A DNA stretch of 7,230 nucleotides from Sphingomonas sp. (GTDB taxonomy: Bacteria > Pseudomonadota > Alphaproteobacteria > Sphingomonadales > Sphingomonadaceae): positions 1 through 7,230 of the forward strand of contig PNLG01000349.1 of NCBI GenBank assembly GCA_013822915.1, written 5' to 3'. Below are positions 1 through 6,124 of the stretch, one piece after another. Under the pieces are notes generated by a model. It was not told where the DNA came from and ran no database searches. It was given only the letters and a program-made list of their open reading frames with translations. The number at the start of each line of letters is the position of its first letter. Within the stretch, counting starts at the first letter, position 1. The position numbers and the translations under genes were made by a program.

Positions 1-120
1 TATCAGCACGGCGCAAACCGCACTGCGCTTATGGTGCTGCTCAATTTCTTTGTCATTGGCGTCGGCGCGACCGCCATTTTTTCGATCCTCAAAATCGCCT
101 TTAGCGGAGCTGCGGCATGA
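1..120 (+). CDS. sdhD: Succinate dehydrogenase membrane anchor subunit SdhD, C-terminal fragment
   Basis: The 5' end lies outside the window; 39 codons are visible, ending at TGA 118-120. The fragment is mostly one hydrophobic helix (about residues 9-34 of the fragment, LMVLLNFFVIGVGATAIFSI onwards) followed by a short KIAF tail. This matches the last transmembrane helix of the small cytochrome b556 anchor, which with SdhC holds the SdhAB catalytic part in the inner membrane and forms the quinone and haem b site. None of the haem or quinone ligands is in view. The stop overlaps the sdhA start (ATGA, 117-120), so the two are probably translationally coupled. The assignment rests on the tail's character and its position directly before sdhA. 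Confidence 0.85.
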   Translation, partial: YQHGANRTALMVLLNFFVIGVGATAIFSILKIAFSGAAA

Positions 121-1928
121 GCGCGTACAAGATCATCGACCACACCTATGACGCTGTCGTGGTGGGTGCGGGCGGCAGCGGGTTGCGCGCGACCATGGGC
201 ATTGCCGAGGCGGGGCTGAAAACCGCGTGCATTACCAAGGTGTTCCCGACGCGCAGCCATACCGTTGCGGCGCAGGGCGGGATTGCCGCCTCGCTCGGTA
301 ATATGGGGCCGGATCATTGGACCTGGCACATGTATGACACGGTGAAGGGGTCGGACTGGCTGGGTGATCAGGACGCGATCGAATATTTGTGCCGCGAGGC
401 GCCCGCCGCCGTTTACGAGCTGGAACATGCCGGTGTGCCGTTCAGCCGGACCGAGGACGGCAAAATCTATCAGCGCCCGTTCGGCGGCATGATGCAGAAT
501 ATGGGCGAGGGGCCGCCCGCGCAGCGCACCTGCGCCGCCGCTGACCGCACCGGCCACGCCATGCTCCACGCGCTCTATCAACAGAGCCTGAAATATGATG
601 CTGATTTCTATATCGAATATTTCGCGCTCGACCTGATTATGGAAAATGGCCCCGATGGGCCGGTTTGCCGGGGCGTGATTGCGCTGTGCATGGAGGATGG
701 CTCGATCCACCGCTTCCGCAGCCATGCCGTGGTGCTGGCAACGGGCGGCTATGGCCGGTGCTATTTCTCCGCCACCTCGGCGCATACCTGCACCGGCGAC
801 GGCGGCGGCATGGTGCTGCGCGCGGGGTTGCCGCTGCAGGACATGGAGTTTGTCCAATTCCACCCGACCGGCATTTACGGCGCGGGCGTGCTGATTACCG
901 AGGGCGCGCGCGGCGAAGGCGGCTATCTCACCAACAGCCAGGGTGAGCGCTTCATGGAGCGCTATGCCCCGTCCGCCAAGGACTTGGCGAGCCGCGACGT
1001 CGTGTCGCGCTCAATGGCGATGGAAATCCGCGAGGGGCGCGGGGTGGGCAAGGAGCAGGACCATATCTTCCTCCACCTCGACCATATCGACCCCAAGGTG
1101 CTGGCCGAGCGGCTGCCCGGCATTACCGAGACGGGCAAGATTTTTGCCGGTGTCGACCTGACGCGGCAACCTTTGCCGGTCGCGCCGACCGTCCATTACA
1201 ATATGGGCGGCATCCCGTGTAACTTCCACGGCGAGGTTGTGCATCTGAAGGATGGTAATCCCGATGCGGTGGTGCCCGGCCTGTTCGCGGTGGGGGAGGC
1301 GGCATGCGTGTCTGTCCACGGCGCCAACCGGCTGGGGTCCAACTCGCTGATCGACCTTGTGGTGTTCGGCCGTGCAACCGGTCTTCGGATCAAGGAAACG
1401 CTCAAACCCCAGACGCCGCACAATCCCCTGCCCAAGGGGTCGGAGGAGCTGGCGCTCGCCCGGCTCGACAAGTTCCGCCACGCCAATGGCACCGCCCCCA
1501 CCGCTGAACTGCGGCTGGAGATGCAGCGCACGATGCAAAAACACTGCGCCGTCTTCCGCGACAATGCGCTGCTGAGCGAGGGGCAGGCAAAGATGGCGGC
1601 GACCTACGCTCGGCTGGCGGATGTGAAGGTCAGCGACCGGTCGCTGATCTGGAACACCGATCTGGTCGAGACGCTCGAGCTCGACAATCTGCTGGCGCAA
1701 GCGGTGGTGACGGTGAATTCGGCCGCCAATCGCCAGGAATCGCGCGGCGCGCATGTGAACGAGGATTATCCCGACCGCGACGACGCCAATTGGATGAAGC
1801 ACACGATCGCGACGTTCGAGGGTTGGGGCGGCGACGGCGGCGCGGTCGCGATCGATTACCGCCCGGTGCATGACTATACGCTCACCGACGATATCGAGTA
1901 TATCAAGCCGAAGAAGCGGGTTTATTGA
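117..1928 (+). CDS. sdhA: Succinate dehydrogenase flavoprotein subunit SdhA
   Basis: This is the catalytic subunit of complex II: it oxidises succinate to fumarate in the TCA cycle and passes electrons through FAD to the SdhB iron-sulfur clusters. The 603 residues are a normal family length. Visible landmarks are the dinucleotide-binding glycine motif VVVGAGGSGLRA (residues 14-25) and SHTVAAQGG, whose His48 matches the covalent FAD attachment site. HPTG (His249), Arg293, PTVH (His360) and HGANRLGSNS (Arg405) correspond to E. coli His242, Arg286, His354 and Arg399 at the dicarboxylate site. The C-terminal helical region carries ESRGAH (541-546). The ATG at 117 overlaps the sdhD stop and has GGAG at 106-109, seven bases upstream. 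All catalytic residues are present, so the protein should be active. Unusually, sdhB does not follow directly. Confidence 0.98.
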   Translation: MSAYKIIDHTYDAVVVGAGGSGLRATMGIAEAGLKTACITKVFPTRSHTVAAQGGIAASLGNMGPDHWTWHMYDTVKGSDWLGDQDAIEYLCREAPAAVYELEHAGVPFSRTEDGKIYQRPFGGMMQNMGEGPPAQRTCAAADRTGHAMLHALYQQSLKYDADFYIEYFALDLIMENGPDGPVCRGVIALCMEDGSIHRFRSHAVVLATGGYGRCYFSATSAHTCTGDGGGMVLRAGLPLQDMEFVQFHPTGIYGAGVLITEGARGEGGYLTNSQGERFMERYAPSAKDLASRDVVSRSMAMEIREGRGVGKEQDHIFLHLDHIDPKVLAERLPGITETGKIFAGVDLTRQPLPVAPTVHYNMGGIPCNFHGEVVHLKDGNPDAVVPGLFAVGEAACVSVHGANRLGSNSLIDLVVFGRATGLRIKETLKPQTPHNPLPKGSEELALARLDKFRHANGTAPTAELRLEMQRTMQKHCAVFRDNALLSEGQAKMAATYARLADVKVSDRSLIWNTDLVETLELDNLLAQAVVTVNSAANRQESRGAHVNEDYPDRDDANWMKHTIATFEGWGGDGGAVAIDYRPVHDYTLTDDIEYIKPKKRVY

Positions 1929-1942
1929 GTAGAGGCACACCG

Positions 1943-2173
1943 TTGCTTGATCGCCGCGCCTTGTTTTCAGGGTTGGTGCTGGCGGTTTTCTTGCCGGATG
2001 TTGCCGATGCACGTCGCGGTCGGCGGGGTCGGCGGGCGCGAGGTAGCAACGGATCACCCGCGCGCGGCACTACTGATGGGGATTGCCCTTGCAATGGTGG
2101 GCGCGTTTGCGTCGGGCCGCGCGGCGGTCGCTATTGCATCACCAGCGGCGGGCGCAAGCGTTACGGGGTTTAG
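1943..2173 (+). CDS. Small secreted basic four-cysteine protein with a GPRGGRY motif
   Basis: The function is unknown. The preferred start is TTG 1943, which has AGAGG (1931-1935) seven bases upstream. It gives 76 residues beginning MLDRRALFSG, a hydrophobic core (residues 7-18) and an ADA cleavage site after residue 23, which is a typical export signal. DRRALF fits the loose Tat pattern Z-R-R-x-hydrophobic-hydrophobic, so Tat export is possible. An in-frame TTG at 1925 overlaps the sdhA stop and would add six residues. The mature part starts with an Arg/Gly-rich segment (RRGRRGRRARG), then DCPCNGGRVCVGPRGGRYCITSGGRKRYGV with cysteines at 48, 50, 56 and 65, enough for two disulfides in the periplasm. 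The GPRGGRYxITxxGxKxY stretch resembles the PBCV-specific basic adaptor motif (recognised by eye). It lies 14 bases behind sdhA and is probably cotranscribed with it. Confidence 0.75.
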   Translation: MLDRRALFSGLVLAVFLPDVADARRGRRGRRARGSNGSPARGTTDGDCPCNGGRVCVGPRGGRYCITSGGRKRYGV

Positions 2174-2229
2174 CGCGGTTGCGTCGCCCGACCCGCCCTG
2201 CAATGGCGCACTCCATGTCTAACCGGGCG

Positions 2230-2258
2230 TTGACACTGCCCGCCGCGCGCCCGACACT
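2230..2258 (+). promoter_or_regulatory. Weak candidate sigma70-type promoter before the C13 peptidase gene
   Basis: A perfect -35 hexamer TTGACA (2230-2235) is followed after 17 bases by GACACT (2253-2258), which matches only three of six -10 positions. A better -10-like hexamer, CATAAT (2264-2269), lies 28 bases from TTGACA, too far to pair with it. The element sits in the 110-base gap between the small secreted-protein gene and the GTG start at 2284. It could give the peptidase gene its own transcript, but the match may be chance. Confidence 0.25.
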
Positions 2259-2283
2259 CGAGGCATAATCCGGGGGTTTTGGC

Positions 2284-3294
2284 GTGGCGGCGTTTCGATA
2301 TCTGCGCATTTTCGCAAGCGCGTTCCTCGCGACCGTCGCGCTTGTGCCCGCCACCCCGCCAACCGCTGCGCAGCAGCAGCCGCGCCAACCCCCTGTCCAC
2401 GGGACACCGCCGCCGTTTTTCAACGGTTTGAGCTATGAGGATGCGGTCCGGTATTCGGATGGCGGCGCAGAAGTCGAGCATCACCGCACCCCCGCCGACG
2501 AATTGACCGAACATCGCCGGATCGACCGCGCGCTCGCAGCCCTTGCCCCGCAGCGCAAGGGCGTGGTCGACGCCTATGTCGTCAGCATTGCGCTCGACAG
2601 CGACGGCAATTTCTCGCGCGAGGCGCGGGAGGCGGGGCGGGTGCTGGCGCGGCGCTATGACGGCGCGGGCCGCACGATTACGCTTGCCGGGCCCGACGGG
2701 CGCGGGGGCGCGGATTTGCCGCGCGGCAGCCCGGCGCATCTCGGCCTTGTGCTTGCCCGGATTGCCGAAGTGATGGACCGGGCCGAGGATGTGCTGGTGC
2801 TCTATTCCACCAGCCATGGCGCGCGGATCGGCGTGGTTTACAATGACGGCGATAATGGTTTCGGCATTATCAGCCCGGCGCGGCTGGCCGCGATGCTCGA
2901 CGGGCTGGGGATCAAGCAGCGGCTGGTGATTGTCAGCGCGTGCTATTCGGGCAGTTTCGTGCCGGCGCTTTCCGACAGCGACAGTGCGGTGCTGACCGCT
3001 TCGGTCGGCGATCGCACGTCATTCGGGTGTCAGGCGGACAATGACTGGACGTTTTTCGGCGACGCACTCATCAATAACGCGCTCCGCAAGGTACAGTCGC
3101 TCGACACTGCAGCGGCGGAGGCTGCCCGGCTGGTGGCCGAATGGGAAGCGCGCGGGCGGCTGGAACCCTCTCTACCGCAAAGCTTTATCGGCGAGCGGGC
3201 GAAGCTGTGGCTGGCCGCGCTCGACAAGCGCGCGCCAACGGTCGCAACTGCGCCGGTCGGGACGCCCGCCGTGACTCTGCTCGACAAGCGTTAA
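2284..3294 (+). CDS. Secreted C13-family (legumain/caspase-fold) cysteine peptidase
   Basis: The 336-residue protein starts at GTG 2284 with a GGGGG ribosome-binding site (2272-2276) seven bases upstream. Residues 1-29 form a signal peptide (RYLR, then hydrophobic FASAFLATVAL, possible cleavage near TAA|QQ), followed by a Pro/Gln-rich linker, so it should act in the periplasm or outside. The peptidase domain spans roughly residues 95-270. LVLYSTSHGA carries the probable catalytic His178 at the end of a hydrophobic strand, and LVIVSACYSGSF carries the probable nucleophile Cys220. This His-Gly and Ala-Cys arrangement is typical of clan CD enzymes, and the overall sequence best fits bacterial C13 peptidases. 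C13 relatives such as legumain and GPI transamidase cut after Asn or Asp; the specificity here is unknown. Both catalytic residues are intact. The C-terminus has a short duplicated LDKR segment. A general caspase-like hydrolase is the main alternative. Confidence 0.85.
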   Translation: MAAFRYLRIFASAFLATVALVPATPPTAAQQQPRQPPVHGTPPPFFNGLSYEDAVRYSDGGAEVEHHRTPADELTEHRRIDRALAALAPQRKGVVDAYVVSIALDSDGNFSREAREAGRVLARRYDGAGRTITLAGPDGRGGADLPRGSPAHLGLVLARIAEVMDRAEDVLVLYSTSHGARIGVVYNDGDNGFGIISPARLAAMLDGLGIKQRLVIVSACYSGSFVPALSDSDSAVLTASVGDRTSFGCQADNDWTFFGDALINNALRKVQSLDTAAAEAARLVAEWEARGRLEPSLPQSFIGERAKLWLAALDKRAPTVATAPVGTPAVTLLDKR

Positions 3295-3400
3295 GGGGGG
3301 CGGCGGGCCGCAGGACGAGCCCGATGGCGTCGATGAGCTGCCCGTGACACCGCGCGCTCCGGCAACAATCAGGGGATAATCCGTCCCTTCGCGTGCACAA

Positions 3401-3426
3401 ACAAGCCGCAGTCGTGCGGCGGTTGT
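3401..3426 (+). promoter_or_regulatory. Hairpin in the leader region of the large PKD-protein gene
   Basis: GCCGCA (3405-3410) and TGCGGC (3415-3420) pair perfectly around the loop GTCG. After a GG bulge the stem continues with ACAA (3401-3404) against TTGT (3423-3426). No T-run follows, so it is not a standard intrinsic terminator. It lies in the 257-base gap between the C13 peptidase gene and the next start and may be part of a structured 5' leader. No promoter is convincing here: GATAAT (3375-3380) lacks a properly spaced -35. Confidence 0.35.
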
Positions 3427-3492
3427 CGGTAAGCGTGGGTTAACTGGCTTTGGTAGGAAGTGGGAAGTGTAGCACCTGCTCCAACAGGGGCG

Positions 3493-3521
3493 GGCGCGCA
3501 CTGGTGATGCTGGTGCGCGCC
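3493..3521 (+). promoter_or_regulatory. Perfect 9-bp GC-rich hairpin upstream of the PKD-protein start
   Basis: GGCGCGCAC (3493-3501) is exactly complementary to GTGCGCGCC (3513-3521), with an 11-base loop. GGGG (3487-3490) could extend the structure by pairing with the C-run at 3526-3530. The hairpin ends 20 bases before the ribosome-binding site and has no T-run. It could be a weak terminator for the peptidase transcript, an mRNA-stabilising element or a protein site; the sequence does not decide. Confidence 0.4.
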
Positions 3522-3540
3522 TAAACCCCCGATCCAACCG

Positions 3541-3551
3541 AAGAGGTGATC
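3541..3551 (+). promoter_or_regulatory. Extended Shine-Dalgarno sequence that fixes the start at ATG 3552
   Basis: GAGGTGATC (3543-3551) is complementary over nine bases to the conserved 3' tail of 16S rRNA (GATCACCTC). The GAGG core ends five bases before ATG 3552. This is far better than any site for the in-frame GTG at 3546, which lies inside the element, and predicts strong translation. Confidence 0.7.
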
Positions 3552-5954
3552 ATGACTGCTATAACAAGAACAGCGGGCGGCTTTGGCCTGTCCGCGTGGA
3601 CAGCGGCGGCACTTGCCGCCGCGCCGCTTGCCGTTGTCGCGGTGGGCGCGGCGATTACGGCGGCGACCACGACCGCGGTGCCCGTGGGCGCTGCGGTCGA
3701 GGCTGGCCCCGACCAGACGATTACGCTTCCGACCAATCAGGTGACGCTGAACGGGCGGATCAACGGCGTGACCGCGCGCTGGGTGACGCGCGCCGGGGCA
3801 GCGCAATCGACCGTTGCCTCGCCAGCATCGGCGGTGACCACGGTGACTTTTGCGCGGGCGGGCACGTATAAGTTCGAGCTGCAATCGATCAATGCGCGCG
3901 GGCGTATCGTCGGCCGCGACAGCGTGAAAGTGTTCGTGCAGAAGGCACCGCCCGCCACGCCCGGCGGCCCGACCGCGATTGGCTCATGGCGCGAGCGCAT
4001 CGTGAATAGCGATGGCACGATTAACGCCGCACAATATGAGTATGTCGCCAAAAACTATAACAAGGAGGAGATTCTGAATTATCGGCTCGGGCCGAGTGCT
4101 GTTGACGCAGGCGCCCGGGCCGAGATCCAAACAGTGTATCAACCTGATCCCAACGGCTTGTGGAAGGGTGGGCTGAACAAGGCGCTCGCTGACAAGTTCT
4201 GCCAGACGTCTGACAAGTTGATCCAAAACGACAACCCCGGCGGTTATGGCGATGGCTTCCAAGGCGGCGGCGGCTGGCAAATGTCGGGCCAGATGCTGTT
4301 CGCGCCCGATGCCAGTGCTCCGGCTGATTTCAGGGCAGGCGTGTCGAACATGGTCGCGTTTGATGGCGCAATGGCCACACGGTCAAGCGATGGAACAACG
4401 CAAGCCCTGTGCATGCGCATGGGCGCCAGATGGTATGGTGACTGGTGGCTCCGCAATAATATGGCGGCCCCGACGACGCCTTCAGTTGGTCGGCAAATTA
4501 CCCGGAACCCCAATCTGCCGCTCCCGGCAGTGGCGACGACGCGCGGGTTTGCGCAGGCATCCGTCACCGGCTTCACGGCCTTTCAGAATGGCCTGATCGT
4601 CGCCGCCGGTACCGGCAACGATGCTTACGATGGTGCAGGCAATGGAACGGCGGTTTCGCCCGTATTGCAATTGCCGGAAGGCAAGGTGCCCACCGCACTT
4701 GCGCTGACCGCGATGAACGAGTTCCTCTTTGCGACTATCTGGGACGTTAAAACCCAAAAGGGCCAGTTGGCGGTGATCGCCGTCGGCCCGGCTGACCCGT
4801 CCAACATCGGCAATGCAGATGCCAAGCGTCATGGTTGGGGGACACAAAGCTGGCCCGAAATTCGCGGTCTGAAGTTGTTGGGCTTTGTCGATTTGCCGAT
4901 GGCCGCACCCAACAGCCTGTCGGTGTCGCTCAACACGGGGACGGGGAAATTTCGCGGGCATGATACTTGGCGTGGCCCTGAGCTTTTGACCCAGGCCGGA
5001 CGCGATGCTTGGTACAGGCGCAGCAACTTGCCGTTGGTTAATGGCTTGGGCGACGACCAGTATTGGAAGCTGCTGGCGACCGCAGGCTATGCGATGGTCG
5101 GCTCTCGTGCCGAGAACAAGGTCGCCTTTGTCGATCTGCGGCCCTTGCTCACAGCATATCGTGACCAATACTTCACAACTCAGGCGAAGTGGGATGAGAC
5201 CGCCAACAGCAATCAGGGCAATGCCGACAATCAGTGGCCCTACACCTTCGCTTTCCGCCCCTCACAGATGCCCAGGGTACTCGGCACCCTCGACATCACG
5301 CAGCCAACGGCTGTTTTCGCAAAGCACCGTAATTCCGCGCCGGGACGGGCCTACTTTGTCGAAAGTGCGCGCAATTGGGGCGGTGCGGACCGTTATGCCT
5401 GGATCGGTGCGATGGATGGCACGCTGCGCCGCTATAACATTACTTCGCTGCTCGATCCCAGCCTGACCCCCGTCATGCCGACTACACCCGACAAGGTTGT
5501 GAAGAGCGGCATGAACCCAGTGCAGATTGTGTCGACAATGCCGAATACCTCGCCAACCGATGATCTGTTCGTGGTCAGCCGCGCGACCCGCACGATCTTC
5601 ACCTACACCTTTGACGGGACCCCGTTGACACCGCTCAAAGACAGTCGTCTGGTTGATCCAGTGTTTCTGACCATCGGCGGGAATGGTGTGGGCTTTGGCG
5701 GGTCCGGCAAGGATCGCGCGCTAGGTGCCCGCGCGCTGACGATCCTCGACTACAATGGCAAGACCGTCCATGTTTATGGCATGCTTGCTGACGATACTGC
5801 CAAGCTTTACGAAGGCGATAAATACAAGCCCGAACTGGATGAGCAATGGCCGTATATCGGGCCTGACGGCAGGACGGTGCAGCCCTACCAATATGGCTCG
5901 GGCAACAGGGTCGCCGGTAAGCCGTTCATGTACTCAATCGACGAGGTGATCTAA
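3552..5954 (+). CDS. Large secreted protein with PKD/K319L-like domain and probable beta-propeller, function unknown
   Basis: The protein has 800 residues. Residues about 11-48 are Ala/Val-rich and hydrophobic, consistent with a signal peptide or an N-terminal anchor. Residues about 49-130 look like a PKD/K319L-type Ig-fold: VEAGPDQTITLP, VTLNGR, then FARAGTYKFELQSINARG and DSVKVFVQ. Such domains usually serve in adhesion or as spacers in surface proteins. Residues about 140-320 form a Trp/Gly/Asn-rich region I do not recognise, with the only cysteines (217 and 287), a possible disulfide. From about 335 there are spaced strand-rich segments such as FQNGLIVAAGTGND, YAMVGSRAENKVAFVDL, YAWIGAMDGTLRRYNI, LFVVSRATRTIFTYTFDG and LTILDYNGKTVHVYG. 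These resemble beta-propeller blades, but blade number and function are inference. No catalytic motif or C-terminal sorting signal is seen. Its GC content is visibly lower than that of its neighbours. Confidence 0.85.
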   Translation: MTAITRTAGGFGLSAWTAAALAAAPLAVVAVGAAITAATTTAVPVGAAVEAGPDQTITLPTNQVTLNGRINGVTARWVTRAGAAQSTVASPASAVTTVTFARAGTYKFELQSINARGRIVGRDSVKVFVQKAPPATPGGPTAIGSWRERIVNSDGTINAAQYEYVAKNYNKEEILNYRLGPSAVDAGARAEIQTVYQPDPNGLWKGGLNKALADKFCQTSDKLIQNDNPGGYGDGFQGGGGWQMSGQMLFAPDASAPADFRAGVSNMVAFDGAMATRSSDGTTQALCMRMGARWYGDWWLRNNMAAPTTPSVGRQITRNPNLPLPAVATTRGFAQASVTGFTAFQNGLIVAAGTGNDAYDGAGNGTAVSPVLQLPEGKVPTALALTAMNEFLFATIWDVKTQKGQLAVIAVGPADPSNIGNADAKRHGWGTQSWPEIRGLKLLGFVDLPMAAPNSLSVSLNTGTGKFRGHDTWRGPELLTQAGRDAWYRRSNLPLVNGLGDDQYWKLLATAGYAMVGSRAENKVAFVDLRPLLTAYRDQYFTTQAKWDETANSNQGNADNQWPYTFAFRPSQMPRVLGTLDITQPTAVFAKHRNSAPGRAYFVESARNWGGADRYAWIGAMDGTLRRYNITSLLDPSLTPVMPTTPDKVVKSGMNPVQIVSTMPNTSPTDDLFVVSRATRTIFTYTFDGTPLTPLKDSRLVDPVFLTIGGNGVGFGGSGKDRALGARALTILDYNGKTVHVYGMLADDTAKLYEGDKYKPELDEQWPYIGPDGRTVQPYQYGSGNRVAGKPFMYSIDEVI

Positions 5955-5967
5955 CCAGCCAGCGACC

Positions 5968-5992
5968 GGGGGGGGGGCAGGAGCGCTCCCCC
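5968..5992 (+). repeat. Poly-G tract (10 G) with adjoining GC hairpin
   Basis: Ten consecutive G (5968-5977) lie 14 bases after the stop of the large secreted-protein gene. Five of them (5973-5977) can pair with CCCCC (5988-5992) around a loop containing the palindrome GGAGCGCTCC (5980-5989). There is no T-run, so a terminator function is doubtful. Long G homopolymers are prone to slippage in replication and to length errors in sequencing. Confidence 0.5.
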
Positions 5993-5999
5993 GACCTGA

Positions 6000-6030
6000 C
6001 GGGTGTGGCGCACGCCATGGCCTGCACCCG
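6000..6030 (+). promoter_or_regulatory. Upstream hairpin of a possible sdhB attenuator
   Basis: CGGGTG (6000-6005) pairs with CACCCG (6025-6030), and TGGC (6006-6009) can pair with GCCA (6014-6017) inside it. GCCTGC (6020-6025), within its right half, is complementary to GCAGGC (6056-6061) in the left arm of the downstream terminator, so this stretch could compete for the terminator arm. The pairing potential is seen directly; the regulatory role is inference. Confidence 0.3.
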
Positions 6031-6052
6031 ACATCACTATCATTTGCGACGC

Positions 6053-6101
6053 GGCGCAGGCTCATGTATCGGCAATGCCGATGGGGGCCTGCGCCCTTTT
6101 T
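6053..6101 (+). terminator. Intrinsic terminator between the PKD-protein gene and sdhB
   Basis: GGCGCAGGC (6053-6061) pairs exactly with GCCTGCGCC (6087-6095), extendable by two further pairs (one G-U). Inside it ATCGGC (6068-6073) pairs with GCCGAT (6077-6082) around an AAT loop. After a C at 6096 the stem is followed by five T (6097-6101). A long GC stem with a U-run is the classic Rho-independent form, on the plus strand. It ends 23 bases before the sdhB start, leaving little space for a separate promoter, so an attenuator role for sdhB is an alternative. Confidence 0.75.
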
Positions 6102-6124
6102 GTAACGACAGGATATCAGACGCG

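Noticed and set aside
1011..2057. Long open frame (348 codons) on the minus strand across sdhA, with further minus-strand frames at 3-863 and 2170-2817
   Set aside because: They lie opposite strongly supported coding sequence in GC-rich DNA, where antisense frames stay open by chance. Their products are Arg/His/Pro-rich with no recognisable domain.
1947..2222. Alternative plus-strand frame of 91 codons overlapping the small secreted-protein gene
   Set aside because: It competes with a frame that has a signal peptide, spaced cysteines and a recognisable motif, and shows no such features itself.
3295..3320. G-rich inverted repeat after the C13 peptidase stop as a terminator
   Set aside because: The possible stem (GCGGC/GCCGC) leaves a loop of only two bases and no T-run follows.
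3546..3551. GTG 3546 as the start of the large secreted protein
   Set aside because: It lies inside the Shine-Dalgarno element that serves ATG 3552.
5943..5953. A second GAGGTGATC, identical to the ribosome-binding site at 3543, at the end of the large gene
   Set aside because: It encodes the final EVI of the protein and is followed by a stop with no start codon at suitable spacing; probably coincidence.
6038..6043. TATCAT as a -10 box for sdhB
   Set aside because: There is no acceptable -35 hexamer 16-18 bases upstream, and the transcript would start directly before the terminator hairpin.
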